The notes: generated by a model not told the origin, from the sequence alone. A DNA stretch of 64,000 nt from Muribaculaceae bacterium (GCA_022510425.1 JAFLTO010000010.1:48509-112508), one strand, 5' to 3'; positions 9,485 to 18,829 are shown, counted from the stretch's first letter. Numbers and translations are program-made.

Positions 9485-9530
9485 CAAAAAAATGTGAGTC
9501 AATTCCCGCAAAGGAATCACCTCATTCTGT
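9485..9530 (-). terminator. possible terminator of the channel-urea-MFS operon
   Basis: Reading on the minus strand, GATTCC and GGAATT segments (within 9500-9520) can pair imperfectly and are followed by a run of seven T at about 9487-9493. The stem has internal mismatches, so this is a moderate call. Confidence 0.4.
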
Positions 9531-9545
9531 GCAAAGTTATATATT

Positions 9546-10916
9546 TTATTGTTGTTGTGCAACGATTTTCTTTTTTTGGGGATTGAAGAGGATGGTGACG
9601 ATACCTCCAATCACCATCACTATAATTGAAACTATCAATACTAATGAGGAACCACCTGCGTGGAGTAACACCGGAATAAAGAAGACACCCAACACTGCTC
9701 CCACTTTACCGAGAGAGGCTGCAATACCGCTTCCCAGTCCTCTATCGGCAACCGGATAAACTTTCGGTGGCAAGACAAAAGTGATAAGGTGCGGACCCAT
9801 ATTAAGAAACAACTCAAAAGCCATAAAGGCTATAATGGAGATCCATTTTGCCCAGTGATGATCATAAGCCAACAGAAGTATCAATAAAAACAGTCCACTC
9901 AAAAAGAATCCTATCCACTGAATCTTGGCAGCATCCATCTTTTTGATTAGAAATAGACCCAAAATAAATCCCGGAAGTATTATGCAGGATATCCAAAGGG
10001 TAATTTCCACAGAGGATGTCACTTTCATTAATGGATCCTCTCCCGCTGAAGTATGTTCAAGTCCCAATGCCAATACCAGAATCGGAAGAAACACTCCGAT
10101 TCCATAAACTCCTAATCCTTCACAAGCCCAAGGAATACCTGTGAAGATTATGTTTTCCCAATTGCGTTTGAGGAAACCGGGTTTTGTGCCTCCTCCCTGG
10201 TGATGCTGAATCTCATCAGGAGTCAGGTCTTCGGTGGTGACGTTGACATTATTGCCCAAAAAATGATGAGCGTCAATCTCTGCCAGTGCAACCTTGCCTC
10301 TTTCCAATAGCCATTTAGGACTTTCCCAGAAATAGATTCTTGACACCACCATCACTCCTGAAATGATAATCATGATCCACATCATTCTTGGCCAAAGATC
10401 GGCCGAGGTCCAATCCCTTACCATCAAAAAGCAGATGCCGGCTACAAGAATATTGCCGAATGCACTTGCAGCTTTAGCCAATCCAACCATGAAAAACACC
10501 CATTTCGTAGGCATTAATTCAGAAATGTAATTAGAATCGAGACTGTATTCTCCCCCTATTCCGAATCCCATAAAGAAAAGACAGATAATAAGGACGGGTA
10601 AGGATGGCCAAATCAAAGTGACTACAGCTGACGCACACACAATAGCCGGACAAAGACGGAAGAAAAACAAATAGCCATAACGGTCGGACAATTTTCCTAA
10701 AATGGTGGATCCAACCATTATGCCAATAAGATCCATCGCTCCCACCAATCCTTGCATGAATGATGAGAGTTCCGGATGCGCCACCAATTGGTACAAGGGA
10801 ATGATTACCGAAACGAGAGTAGCAAGCCCGGTACCGATGAGCTGACCCAGCGACGCAACTCCGGTTATGAAGTAATGTCGCCAGGTCAACGGCGCATCAT
10901 CTATTGTGTAATTCAT
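9546..10916 (-). CDS. MFS transporter (sugar/aromatic-acid type)
   Basis: A 456-residue protein with 12 predicted membrane helices. ILGKLSDRYGYLFFFR after helix 2 is the major facilitator motif A, and GFGIGGEYSLDSNYISEL in helix 4 resembles the sugar/metabolite-H+ symporter group (SP/AAHS branch). A second motif-A-like region follows the central loop near residues 215-245. It lies in the inner membrane and is the last gene of a three-gene minus-strand operon, 41 bp after the urea transporter gene. That pairing suggests a small nitrogenous or organic substrate, but the actual cargo is unknown. Confidence 0.85.
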   Translation of the reverse strand: MNYTIDDAPLTWRHYFITGVASLGQLIGTGLATLVSVIIPLYQLVAHPELSSFMQGLVGAMDLIGIMVGSTILGKLSDRYGYLFFFRLCPAIVCASAVVTLIWPSLPVLIICLFFMGFGIGGEYSLDSNYISELMPTKWVFFMVGLAKAASAFGNILVAGICFLMVRDWTSADLWPRMMWIMIIISGVMVVSRIYFWESPKWLLERGKVALAEIDAHHFLGNNVNVTTEDLTPDEIQHHQGGGTKPGFLKRNWENIIFTGIPWACEGLGVYGIGVFLPILVLALGLEHTSAGEDPLMKVTSSVEITLWISCIILPGFILGLFLIKKMDAAKIQWIGFFLSGLFLLILLLAYDHHWAKWISIIAFMAFELFLNMGPHLITFVLPPKVYPVADRGLGSGIAASLGKVGAVLGVFFIPVLLHAGGSSLVLIVSIIVMVIGGIVTILFNPQKKKIVAQQQ

Positions 10917-10957
10917 GGATAAATTTCGTTTGGCTTTAATTAAAGCCCGGGCTGTTC

Positions 10958-12019
10958 TTATTTGGAAGGAGCCGGTGCAGGTTCAAAGAATCTGTATGCC
11001 GGGAAGAGGAAAATCCATGTGGCCACACAGAATGGACCTGTCAATGTCGGGAACCCCATAGGAGTGAAGAACACGTTCATGGCTGCCTGAACAAAGACAG
11101 TGGCAATAATGCCGCATAAACACCATATGGCTGCCTTCCATGAGAAGTTACAGAATGTTGCACCAAGAGCAATACCTGTCAAAACAGCAGAGAAACCGTA
11201 AAGACCATTTGCGATGTCGACTCCGGGTCCTTGCCAAATTATTGCTATGAAAAGTGAAAGTGCAGATGCGATTGCTGCCCATAGGCAAGCTCTCCAACTG
11301 CTCACTGCCAATGCCGCGAGGAAGAAGATTCCGCAAACCCAAGATTTAATGAGGAAAACCTGTGATATTCCTCTCAACCAATATATCACGAGATCACCGA
11401 ACGCCAGAGATACGTTTTCATCACGGAAATGCTCTATGACTCCTACGTAATCGGAGCTGCTTGCTACTAAATGCGGGAATTCCGGACTCCCCATATCCAC
11501 CGGAGGGAATCCGCTGAACACACGTGCTGAAAGAAGGAAAATCCATGTGGTTGCCACAAAGGGGAATGTGAACGATGATATTTTCCATCTGCCTAAAATA
11601 TTATCCATTCCTGATTTTGCAATAGTGGAAAGTGCTGCACAAAGAATCAGACCGATCCACATCCATACTGTAGCACCCAAAAATGTAGGAAACGCGCATC
11701 CCACCAAAGCTCCGTTGAATCCCCAAAGTCCTTGAGCACCTCCTTGATCTGGCAATTTAAGGATATATCCGGTCAAAGTGGAAACGAATACACCCGCTAT
11801 ACAGCCCCAGCATACTAAGCCTTGGCCTTCCATATAAGCACCCCAGATAATACCGCAAAGGAAGAGTAATCCGGTCCACATATTGTCTTGGAACATCACC
11901 TGGCCTACTCCACGCAGAAGTGTGCGTGGGAATTCTTTAAACGACGGACGTTTCAATGTGTCGTCAACGTCTTGTTTCAGTTCTTGTTGAACGTCTTTTA
12001 CTTCATCTTTTATATCCAT
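10958..12019 (-). CDS. urea transporter (UT family)
   Basis: A 353-residue membrane protein with the internally duplicated UT fold. LLRGVGQVMFQDNMWTGLLF near residues 33-52 is the family's N-terminal repeat signature. QGLWGFNGALVGCA in the first half and NGLYGFSAVLTGIALG in the second are the paired pore-lining LxxP/GxxGFN-type segments. Such proteins form urea-selective channels in the inner membrane. No urease genes occur in this window, so the imported urea would have to be used by enzymes encoded elsewhere. It sits between the channel-like gene (24 bp) and the MFS gene (41 bp). Confidence 0.85.
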   Translation of the reverse strand: MDIKDEVKDVQQELKQDVDDTLKRPSFKEFPRTLLRGVGQVMFQDNMWTGLLFLCGIIWGAYMEGQGLVCWGCIAGVFVSTLTGYILKLPDQGGAQGLWGFNGALVGCAFPTFLGATVWMWIGLILCAALSTIAKSGMDNILGRWKISSFTFPFVATTWIFLLSARVFSGFPPVDMGSPEFPHLVASSSDYVGVIEHFRDENVSLAFGDLVIYWLRGISQVFLIKSWVCGIFFLAALAVSSWRACLWAAIASALSLFIAIIWQGPGVDIANGLYGFSAVLTGIALGATFCNFSWKAAIWCLCGIIATVFVQAAMNVFFTPMGFPTLTGPFCVATWIFLFPAYRFFEPAPAPSK

Positions 12020-12043
12020 ATGTTTAGTTATTATGTTTACTGT

Positions 12044-12904
12044 CTAAGTTGCAGTGGGTACCGGAGTGGGAGTAGTACCCGAGGTTCCGGTATCAGCAGG
12101 TTGAGGATTGGAATCATTTTTGGAATCTGTTGGAGTGTTATCATCATTATCTCCGTCACTCACTTCAGGAGTATTGTAAAACACAGGCCCGTCTATCGAC
12201 TCTCCCTGCTGTTTGGTTCTTGTAAGAAGGTTGGTTACATACACCGTAAATATCGGGAACATCATCATTCCTAATGCGGCCAGCAACACCGACAATATTC
12301 GCCCCACAGGAGTTACAGCCACAATATTAGAGCCGACGGTTGTTGCGTCCATACATGCCCACCAAAGTGCGTCCTGGTAGTCTTTAACCAGAGGATTCAC
12401 ATGATGTTCAAACACGTAGAAGGCCAAAGAAGCGAAATAGATAGTGAAAATGAGAGTGGCGAGATAAGAGATGAAAAGGCCGGTGGCCTTGTTATAGGTA
12501 AACCAACTCACCACTATAGACATGGCATAACCACCTCTTATCAATGGTATATAATGCAAAGCATAAGTCACCTGGGGTGAGAAGGTCCATCCATAAAAGG
12601 AGATGATGGAGTTATAAGGTATAGAGACTAAAAAGAATATGAAGCGATTGCGTATATAACGCCATTTGTTGTTTGCGAGGAAAAATTCAACGAAGAAATC
12701 AAACAGGAATACGATACAAATCCAAAACTGGAATTTAATGAACCTGGGTTCAAGATAGAAAGCTTCATTATCGAATGTGTCGATGGAAATCCTGACCACT
12801 AAAAACACAGAAAGAAACAAAATCAGGATATGAAGGAATGCATATACTCCCTTATCCTTTAGGCTTTCTTTTATCTTATGTAGCTGTGTCGTGTTCGGGT
12901 TCAT
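12044..12904 (-). CDS. potassium-channel-like membrane protein with atypical TVGSN filter
   Basis: A 286-residue protein with about five to six membrane segments followed by a P-loop and last helix: ALWWACMDATTVGSNIVAVT (residues 179-198) then PVGRILSVLLAALGMMMFP. The placement is that of the voltage-gated/two-TM K+ channel pore, but the filter reads TVGSN (residues 189-193) where potassium channels have TVGYG. No arginine-rich S4 is evident. The C-terminal 55 residues are rich in D, N, P and T and look disordered. It is the first gene of the operon with a urea transporter. Ion selectivity is uncertain; a non-selective or different cation channel is possible. Confidence 0.7.
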   Translation of the reverse strand: MNPNTTQLHKIKESLKDKGVYAFLHILILFLSVFLVVRISIDTFDNEAFYLEPRFIKFQFWICIVFLFDFFVEFFLANNKWRYIRNRFIFFLVSIPYNSIISFYGWTFSPQVTYALHYIPLIRGGYAMSIVVSWFTYNKATGLFISYLATLIFTIYFASLAFYVFEHHVNPLVKDYQDALWWACMDATTVGSNIVAVTPVGRILSVLLAALGMMMFPIFTVYVTNLLTRTKQQGESIDGPVFYNTPEVSDGDNDDNTPTDSKNDSNPQPADTGTSGTTPTPVPTAT

Positions 12905-12944
12905 GTTTGCGGGAGTTTAAATGCCGTATACTCCGTGCAATTTT

Positions 12945-12952
12945 CAAAATTA
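12945..12952 (-). promoter_or_regulatory. -7 box of the channel-urea-MFS operon
   Basis: The minus strand reads TAATTTTG, matching TAnnTTTG, 41 bp upstream of the channel gene ATG. A clear -33 element was not identified. Confidence 0.5.
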
Positions 12953-13130
12953 CACCCAATTTGTTAAAATCACAATTTAAAATGAAAAAAATAATATCTA
13001 TACATAGATTTTTAGAATTCCCCCGTGCAGATTCTTTACTAATTATGTATCTGGGAAATGAATGGTTATCAAGAAAAAGGTTTTAACAAATTTTATTAGA
13101 CGATTTCGAATTGTAAAAGTCTTATTTATT

Positions 13131-13138
13131 TACCTTTG
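13131..13138 (+). promoter_or_regulatory. -7 box of the DUF3737-MATE-aminotransferase operon
   Basis: TACCTTTG matches TAnnTTTG and would start transcription near 13145. Because it overlaps the ATG at 13136, the first usable start codon of the next gene is 13163. Confidence 0.65.
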
Positions 13139-13162
13139 CACCCTAAGAAAATATATCTCTAC

Positions 13163-14014
13163 ATGAAAACAATAAAGAATGAAGAATTTGGGGGCGAGCG
13201 TCCGCTTTACGGCTCCCATGACCTTAGACTTGAAAATGTTACCATTCATGCCGGCGAAAGTGCCTTGAAAGAATGTAGCAATATAGAAGCGATTGATTGT
13301 AGATTTGAAGGTAAATACCCTTTCTGGGAAACAGACAATTTTAAGATAAAGAATTGTTTATTCACAGAGGGTGGGCGTGCTGCAATTTGGTATTCTCGTA
13401 ACATGATTATGGAAGACACCTTGGTGGAAGCACCAAAGATGTTCCGTGAAATGGATAAAATGGAAGTGAGGAATGTCACAATTCCCAACGCTCTTGAAAC
13501 CCTTTGGATGTGTAGGAACGTCACTCTCCGCAAGGTACAGCTGGATAAGGCCGATTATCTTTTCATGCACTCTTCCGACATTGATATAGACGATTATAAG
13601 CAGAACGGCAACTATTCGTTCCAATATTGCAAGAATGTGGTGATTCGCAACGCCACAATCTATAGCAAAGATGCTTTCTGGAATACTGACAATGTCACCA
13701 TCTATGATTCCTATGTCACCGGTGAATATCTGGGGTGGTATTCGAATAACTTACGTCTTGTGAACTGCCGTATCGGCGGTACCCAAGCTTTATGCTATGC
13801 TAAAGGATTGATCTTGGAAAACTGCACCTTTGATGAGGATGCCGACCTTTGTTTCGAATATTCCGACGTGCATGCCGAGATTAAAGGAAATGTCACAAGC
13901 ATCAAAAATCCTACTTCAGGAAAAATAGTTTGTGATAGTGTAGGAGAGATAATACTTGATGAAAATATCAAACAACCGGCCAACTGTGAAATCATAGTAA
14001 GAAATCAAAAATAG
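13163..14014 (+). CDS. DUF3737 family protein (predicted beta-helix)
   Basis: A 283-residue soluble protein beginning MKTIKNEEFGGERPLYGSH, a recognisable DUF3737 start. The body is a series of short repeats of the form N-V-x-I-x-x-(hydrophobic)-x (DNFKIKNCLFTEG, DNVTIYDSYVTGE, NNLRLVNCRIGG), predicting a right-handed parallel beta-helix with a ladder of Cys, Asn and aromatic residues. No signal peptide is present, so it is likely cytoplasmic. The biochemical role of the family is not known to me. It is the first of three closely spaced plus-strand genes (48 bp to the MATE exporter). The start at 13163 was chosen because the ATG at 13136 lies within the promoter. Confidence 0.8.
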   Translation: MKTIKNEEFGGERPLYGSHDLRLENVTIHAGESALKECSNIEAIDCRFEGKYPFWETDNFKIKNCLFTEGGRAAIWYSRNMIMEDTLVEAPKMFREMDKMEVRNVTIPNALETLWMCRNVTLRKVQLDKADYLFMHSSDIDIDDYKQNGNYSFQYCKNVVIRNATIYSKDAFWNTDNVTIYDSYVTGEYLGWYSNNLRLVNCRIGGTQALCYAKGLILENCTFDEDADLCFEYSDVHAEIKGNVTSIKNPTSGKIVCDSVGEIILDENIKQPANCEIIVRNQK

Positions 14015-14062
14015 ACTATATCAAGACAACTAACATAGGGGACACACCACAAAAGTAAAAAA

Positions 14063-15502
14063 TTGAACTTCCTTTTCAAAGAAAAGAGGGATTTAGCCAC
14101 AGTTATACATGGGAAACAGCCTGTGGGGCGAAGGGAACAGCTCCGATTGGCTGTTTCTTTGAGTATTCCGGCTATTGTGGCCCAGATTTCTGCCATCGTG
14201 ATGCAATACATAGATGCATCGATGGTGGGAAGTCTTGGTGCGCTTCCTGCAGCTTCAATAGGGTTGGTCACCACTTCCACTTGGATTTTTTTTGGCTTGG
14301 TGTCTGCTTGTTCTGTAGGGTTTTCAGTTCAGGTGGCTCACCTTCTCGGGGCCGGGAACCCTAAGGGAGCCCGGGAGGTTCTTCGGCAGGCTCTTGTTGC
14401 GGCCTTTTTTTATAGTCTGATATTAGCAGCCGTAGGAGTGGCTATCAGTTGGCGTTTACCAGTGTGGCTGGGTGGCGAACCGGCCATCCGTCATAATGCC
14501 ACACTCTATTTCCTGATTACAGTTGCTGCCATGCCACTGTTTCAATATAGCTACCTGAGTGCCGGAATGTTGAGAAGCAGCGGTAATCTCGTTTTCCCGG
14601 GTATTATCGGTACAATCATGTGTGTGCTGGATGTGGTTTTTAATTTTTTTCTTATTTTTCCCACTCGGGAGATACATGTGTTTGGTCACTCAGTCACTAT
14701 GCCCGGCTTTGGCTTCGGAGTATGGGGGGCTGCTTTGGGAACATCATTGGCTGAAGGGGTCGGAGCTGTCATAATGCTTTGTAAATTGATTTTCTTTTCC
14801 AAAGAGATGAGGCTCACAAGCGAGAAAGGTAGTTTCGGCTTAAAACGTGGATGCATGAAGCGTGCCTTCCATATAGGATTTCCGTTAGGCATTGAAAGAT
14901 TCTTGACCTCAGGTGCACAAGTCATGATAACTATAATAGTTGCCCCCCTGGGGGCAGCTTCCATAGCCGCGAATGCCTTTGCTGTCATTGCAGAGAGTAT
15001 CTGCTATATGCCCGGGTATGGGATAGGAGACGCCACTACCACTCTTGTGGGACAAAGCATAGGAGCCGGCAGGCAGAAACTCACTCGTCAGTTTGCATGG
15101 ACCTCAACATGGCTCGGTATGGGAGTTATGACAGCTTTGGGAGCCTTGATGTATGGTATAGCACCATGGATGATGGAGATCATGACCTCAGACCATGAAA
15201 TTATACACTTGGGGGTGGTTGCTCTACGTACCGAAGCATGGGCCGAACCCATGTATGCAGCTTCGATAGTGGCTTATGGAGCTTTTGTAGGAGCGGGCGA
15301 CACCTTGATTCCCAGCTTTATGAACCTTGGAAGCATGTGGGGCGTTAGAGTAGTATTAGCGGCTCTCCTGGCTCCTGTGTATGGTTTGCATGGAGTGTGG
15401 ATAGCAATGGCAATAGAACTCACTTTCCGAGGTATAATTTTCCTTATCCGTCTGAAAAGTGGAGCATGGATGCTACGTATTAACAAATTAAAAGCGATGT
15501 GA
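14063..15502 (+). CDS. MATE-family multidrug/metabolite exporter
   Basis: A 479-residue protein with 12 predicted membrane helices and MATE signatures: SIPAIVAQISAIVMQYIDAS in helix 1-2 and LGAASIAANAFAVIAESICY in the second half. MATE proteins expel organic cations or metabolites using Na+ or H+ gradients. The frame opens with TTG at 14063; the next in-frame methionine is about 45 codons later, inside the first helix, so a TTG start is favoured. One base separates its stop from the ATG of the aminotransferase gene, so the two are translationally linked. The linked transport substrate is not evident. Confidence 0.88.
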   Translation: MNFLFKEKRDLATVIHGKQPVGRREQLRLAVSLSIPAIVAQISAIVMQYIDASMVGSLGALPAASIGLVTTSTWIFFGLVSACSVGFSVQVAHLLGAGNPKGAREVLRQALVAAFFYSLILAAVGVAISWRLPVWLGGEPAIRHNATLYFLITVAAMPLFQYSYLSAGMLRSSGNLVFPGIIGTIMCVLDVVFNFFLIFPTREIHVFGHSVTMPGFGFGVWGAALGTSLAEGVGAVIMLCKLIFFSKEMRLTSEKGSFGLKRGCMKRAFHIGFPLGIERFLTSGAQVMITIIVAPLGAASIAANAFAVIAESICYMPGYGIGDATTTLVGQSIGAGRQKLTRQFAWTSTWLGMGVMTALGALMYGIAPWMMEIMTSDHEIIHLGVVALRTEAWAEPMYAASIVAYGAFVGAGDTLIPSFMNLGSMWGVRVVLAALLAPVYGLHGVWIAMAIELTFRGIIFLIRLKSGAWMLRINKLKAM

Positions 15503-15503
15503 T

Positions 15504-16679
15504 ATGAAATTTGATTTTGATAAGATTGTGGAGCGCCACGACACCAATTCCTATAAGTGGGATAGTCTGGATATGGAAAATGTTATCCCATTATGGGTAG
15601 CGGATATGGATTTCAAAACAGCACCTTGTATCATAGAGGCTTTACGGAAACGTGTCGAGCACGGAATTTTCGGATATACACGAGTTCCTGACAAATATTA
15701 TCAGGCCACTATAGACTGGTTCGCTCGTCGTCATAATTGGAATTTCAATGCATCCGATATAATTTACACAAGTGGCGTTGTCCCTGCAATCTCAGCTATT
15801 ATTAAGGCATTGACTGTCCCCGGAGACAAAGTTATTATCCAGACACCGGTCTACAATTGTTTCTTCTCGTCTATTCGTAATAATGGTTGTGAGGCATCTG
15901 AAAATGAGCTTATTTATAATGGTGACTATTATACCATAGATTTTGATGATCTTGAAAAACGTGCGGCCGATCCAAAGGCCAAGGTTTTGTTACTCTGCAA
16001 TCCTCATAATCCGTCGGGAAGGGTATGGACATACAATGAGCTTTTCCGAATTTATGATATCTGCAAACAGAATAATGTCACTGTGGTGAGTGATGAAATA
16101 CACTGTGAACTTGTCTATCCTCCATTTGTCTACATTCCCTTCTGCTCTCTTTCCGAAGAAGTTGCTGCTTGTTCTGTGGCTTGCGTATCGCCAAGTAAGT
16201 CTTTCAACATTGCAGGTCTTCAGATTGCCAATATAGTTTGCCATGACGAGGAAATGCGTAAGAAAATCGACAAGGCTATCAATATCAATGAAGTTTGTGA
16301 TGTGAATCCTTTCGGAGTATTAGCTACAATAGCCGCTTATACAGAAGGAGAACCATGGCTTACAGAGCTTATAGATTATCTACAAAGGAATTATGAATTC
16401 CTGGTAAGCTTCTTTGCTGAGAAATTGCCAGACATTCCTGTAGTGAAACTTGAAGGCACCTATCTTGTGTGGATTGATTGCCGTCATCTGGGCATCACAT
16501 CAGGAGAATTGGAAGAGAAACTGATCCGAGAGGGAGGAGTATGGCTCAATCCCGGAAGTATGTATGGTGATGCCGGCGAAGGTTTCATGCGCATAAACAT
16601 AGCCTGTCCAAAAGCTCGCCTTGAAGAAGGCCTCAACCGCCTGGCCAAAGTACTTAAAGCCCCCTCTCCACTTCAATAA
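15504..16679 (+). CDS. MalY/PatB-type PLP-dependent aminotransferase (cystathionine beta-lyase-like)
   Basis: A 391-residue fold-type I PLP enzyme. Family marks are WVADMDFKTAPCI near residues 32-44, CNPHNPSGRVW, SDEIHCELVY with the cofactor-contacting Asp, and SPSKSFNIAGLQ with the Schiff-base lysine at residue 232. PatB/MalY enzymes cleave cystathionine or other C-S bonds to give homocysteine/thiol, pyruvate and ammonia. The start abuts the MATE stop (TGA-T-ATG), placing it last in the DUF3737-MATE-aminotransferase operon. The specific substrate in this organism is inference. Confidence 0.9.
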   Translation: MKFDFDKIVERHDTNSYKWDSLDMENVIPLWVADMDFKTAPCIIEALRKRVEHGIFGYTRVPDKYYQATIDWFARRHNWNFNASDIIYTSGVVPAISAIIKALTVPGDKVIIQTPVYNCFFSSIRNNGCEASENELIYNGDYYTIDFDDLEKRAADPKAKVLLLCNPHNPSGRVWTYNELFRIYDICKQNNVTVVSDEIHCELVYPPFVYIPFCSLSEEVAACSVACVSPSKSFNIAGLQIANIVCHDEEMRKKIDKAININEVCDVNPFGVLATIAAYTEGEPWLTELIDYLQRNYEFLVSFFAEKLPDIPVVKLEGTYLVWIDCRHLGITSGELEEKLIREGGVWLNPGSMYGDAGEGFMRINIACPKARLEEGLNRLAKVLKAPSPLQ

Positions 16680-17107
16680 AAAATACGCTCTCAAAAAAGT
16701 TATAATACCTCTATAATTCCATTATATTAAAGTTAATATCTGTTAAATTTATTGGATTTGGCCAAGAATTTTATTAATTTTGTGTTGTAAAACATAATAA
16801 TGTAACATAAAAATCGAAATGCGGGCCTCAAAAATAAGTTGGAACGCTTTTTGAAAAAGAAAAAATGGAAGCCTAAAATATTGGGAAGTATCAAGGGCTT
16901 TCTATAAAAAAGATAGATAACTATCAATATTAGGTAAAAAAGTTTAGGCGTAAGATTGTTTTTTAGGTTATTCGAAGGCTCCGGTGCAATAAATATGCTA
17001 ATCCTATGAAAATTAGGCACCGGAGCAGGTAAAGAGTCCTAAAGTTTAATTTTTTTGTTTAATCATTCACTTGGTCCTAACAGGTGAAAATAAAATATAA
17101 TGCAACG
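16680..17107 (+). other. 428-bp intergenic region with long structured leader of the 17108 lipoprotein gene
   Basis: No gene is seen. TTGG at 16752-16755 and TAATTTTG at 16775-16782 (19-bp spacing) form a promoter that would give a leader of about 320 nt. Within it, GCTCCGGTGC (16978-16987) pairs perfectly with GCACCGGAGC (17017-17026), with an inner CTAAT/ATTAG stem (16998-17002 with 17012-17016). The hairpin lacks a directly following T-run. It could be a regulatory leader structure or a processed terminator of the upstream operon; no known riboswitch class was recognised. Confidence 0.5.
16752..16782 (+). promoter_or_regulatory. promoter upstream of the 17108 lipoprotein gene
   Basis: TTGG and TAATTTTG are 19 bp apart, the expected Bacteroidetes geometry. 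It is the best promoter in this intergenic stretch, but it lies 326 bp before the start codon, so a closer weak promoter cannot be excluded. Confidence 0.5.
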
Positions 17108-18805
17108 ATGAAAATGAAGAAGCTTAATAAATTTTTAGGAGTAACCGCAGTGGCTCTATCGGCTCTCGGTCTCGTTTCATGTCAAAATGAATTCGACAAC
17201 TATGTCAATGGTGGCAAACCCGTCAACGGTGATGTTTCTCTTGTGAAGGCTCCCGATGTGGTAGCATGGTCAGGAAAACAACTCCTAGGTGAATTTGGCA
17301 GCTCAATTTCCACAAGAAGTTCAAATGTCAATTGTAATCAATGGGGAGCAGACTGGAACTGTATTCATAATGTTGATGTTGATTTAACTCCGGAAGATAT
17401 TAACAACATCATCAAGATGTTTGAAATCGGTCACGAAGTTGAGAATACAGTTGTTCTTCCTTGGGAAAACTATTTTGTTCAACAAGTCCACAAAGGTACT
17501 GATCAATACTATGCCTACGACCATTGTGAACAAGAAGGTTGTAATCATGTTGTAGCCATTAATCTTCAAGGGTCTAACCAGATGAATCACCTGAAGGCTT
17601 ACAACTCAACTATCTCTAATGATCATTATGAGCACATCAATAACTTCAACAATGGAGACAACCAAAATACACCCGGTGCTTGTAGTAATGGTGTAATACA
17701 TAAGGGTACAACTCTTATGCAGAATATGGGAACAGAGGGATTGACCCCAAGCAATCAGTTTGGTTACGATGAATCTTACGGAAGTGATCCTAAATTCTAT
17801 AACAACTATATCATCCTTCAATATAAAGGTTATTGGTTTGTAGGGTTTGATTATGAAATGCACAAGAATGATCAAAACACTCATAATCACGGAGAAGCTC
17901 TGGATATTGAAAGAGATTGGAATTTCACTGACTGGATTGTTAGAATTACTCCAGGCTATCAAAGCGGACAGACAGTTCCTGATCCGGAGGGAACTCCAAT
18001 AGTTCCGGATCCTTATGATCCAAATAAACCCGGAGGTCCGGAATCCGGTGATGGTGACAACGAGGATAATGACAACGATGATGATGACATAAATACTGAT
18101 ATTGTGGTTGAAAACCGTCATAGCAACGAAGTGGAAGTGAACTATGCTATCCTCGACGAACACGACAAATATGACGTGGCAGATCTTGTGACAAAATTGT
18201 CAATCCATGTAAGAAAAGCTACTGATGTTGAAATCATAGTGCCGATTCCCGGTAAGTATTTCGTAGAATCTGACGACCTCTATATATTCACTGACCATGC
18301 GAATTTCGTATACAACGATAAGGCTCATACAGTGAACTACAATATCGGCGGCAAGCCAGTGACTTTGACAGTTACCATCACTGAAGAAAATATAAAAGTG
18401 TATACCACCGGTATAGACCAGGATGTAATCGACGCTTGTTGGGAAGAAAATAAAGACGGCATCAACTTCGAAGTTTACAACTACTTCCAGACTGCAGAAG
18501 TGTTATGGATTGAAGATGTGCCAACCAATATTGTAAGGCCAATCGAGGATATCAATCGTGAGGAACTATTGAGATTGATGAATCAAGCCACAATTAAATT
18601 CACAACGGATGATCCGGACTATTTCATCAACGCTTTTGGTGCCAACGATGATAAAACCGATAAACATGATTGGCATGCAACAGTGACTCCTGAAAGTGAT
18701 CTCTTTGAATTGAGGCTCCCACCAACCACTCACTTGAACGGTACTCCCTACAACTATATTTGGGTGAGAGACGGTGCTGAAGTTGATGATACTCACAAGC
18801 ATTAA
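17108..18805 (+). CDS. surface lipoprotein, distant member of the six-paralog family
   Basis: A 565-residue protein with a lipoprotein signal (GLVSC, lipid cysteine at residue 25), then the family motif APDVVAWSGKQ. An N-terminal domain ends in DWNFTDWIVRITP, an Asp-rich linker with no CxxC pairs covers residues about 295-335, and the conserved C-terminal domain starts near residue 340 (NEVEVNYAILDEHDKY). The N-terminal domain closely matches the paralog at 54730-56901: both have NTVV-P-ENY-VQQ, YEHxNNFNNG and HNHGExLDIERDWNF. The C-terminal domain is the most divergent of the six, lacking the YCDQDDLYIL cysteine (here FVESDDLYIF). ATG 17108 is preferred to the upstream GTG at 17084 because it gives a normal signal peptide. 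No function is known to me. Confidence 0.75.
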   Translation: MKMKKLNKFLGVTAVALSALGLVSCQNEFDNYVNGGKPVNGDVSLVKAPDVVAWSGKQLLGEFGSSISTRSSNVNCNQWGADWNCIHNVDVDLTPEDINNIIKMFEIGHEVENTVVLPWENYFVQQVHKGTDQYYAYDHCEQEGCNHVVAINLQGSNQMNHLKAYNSTISNDHYEHINNFNNGDNQNTPGACSNGVIHKGTTLMQNMGTEGLTPSNQFGYDESYGSDPKFYNNYIILQYKGYWFVGFDYEMHKNDQNTHNHGEALDIERDWNFTDWIVRITPGYQSGQTVPDPEGTPIVPDPYDPNKPGGPESGDGDNEDNDNDDDDINTDIVVENRHSNEVEVNYAILDEHDKYDVADLVTKLSIHVRKATDVEIIVPIPGKYFVESDDLYIFTDHANFVYNDKAHTVNYNIGGKPVTLTVTITEENIKVYTTGIDQDVIDACWEENKDGINFEVYNYFQTAEVLWIEDVPTNIVRPIEDINREELLRLMNQATIKFTTDDPDYFINAFGANDDKTDKHDWHATVTPESDLFELRLPPTTHLNGTPYNYIWVRDGAEVDDTHKH

Positions 18806-18829
18806 AAATAAACTTTAAAAATATTTAAG

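Noticed and set aside
12838..13086. An 82-codon plus-strand frame over the channel gene start
   Set aside because: It overlaps the minus-strand channel gene and its promoter, has no family likeness, and ends in AT-rich non-coding DNA.
16978..17026. Known riboswitch (cobalamin, SAM or TPP) before the 17108 gene
   Set aside because: None of the conserved core sequences of these classes could be recognised around the hairpin.
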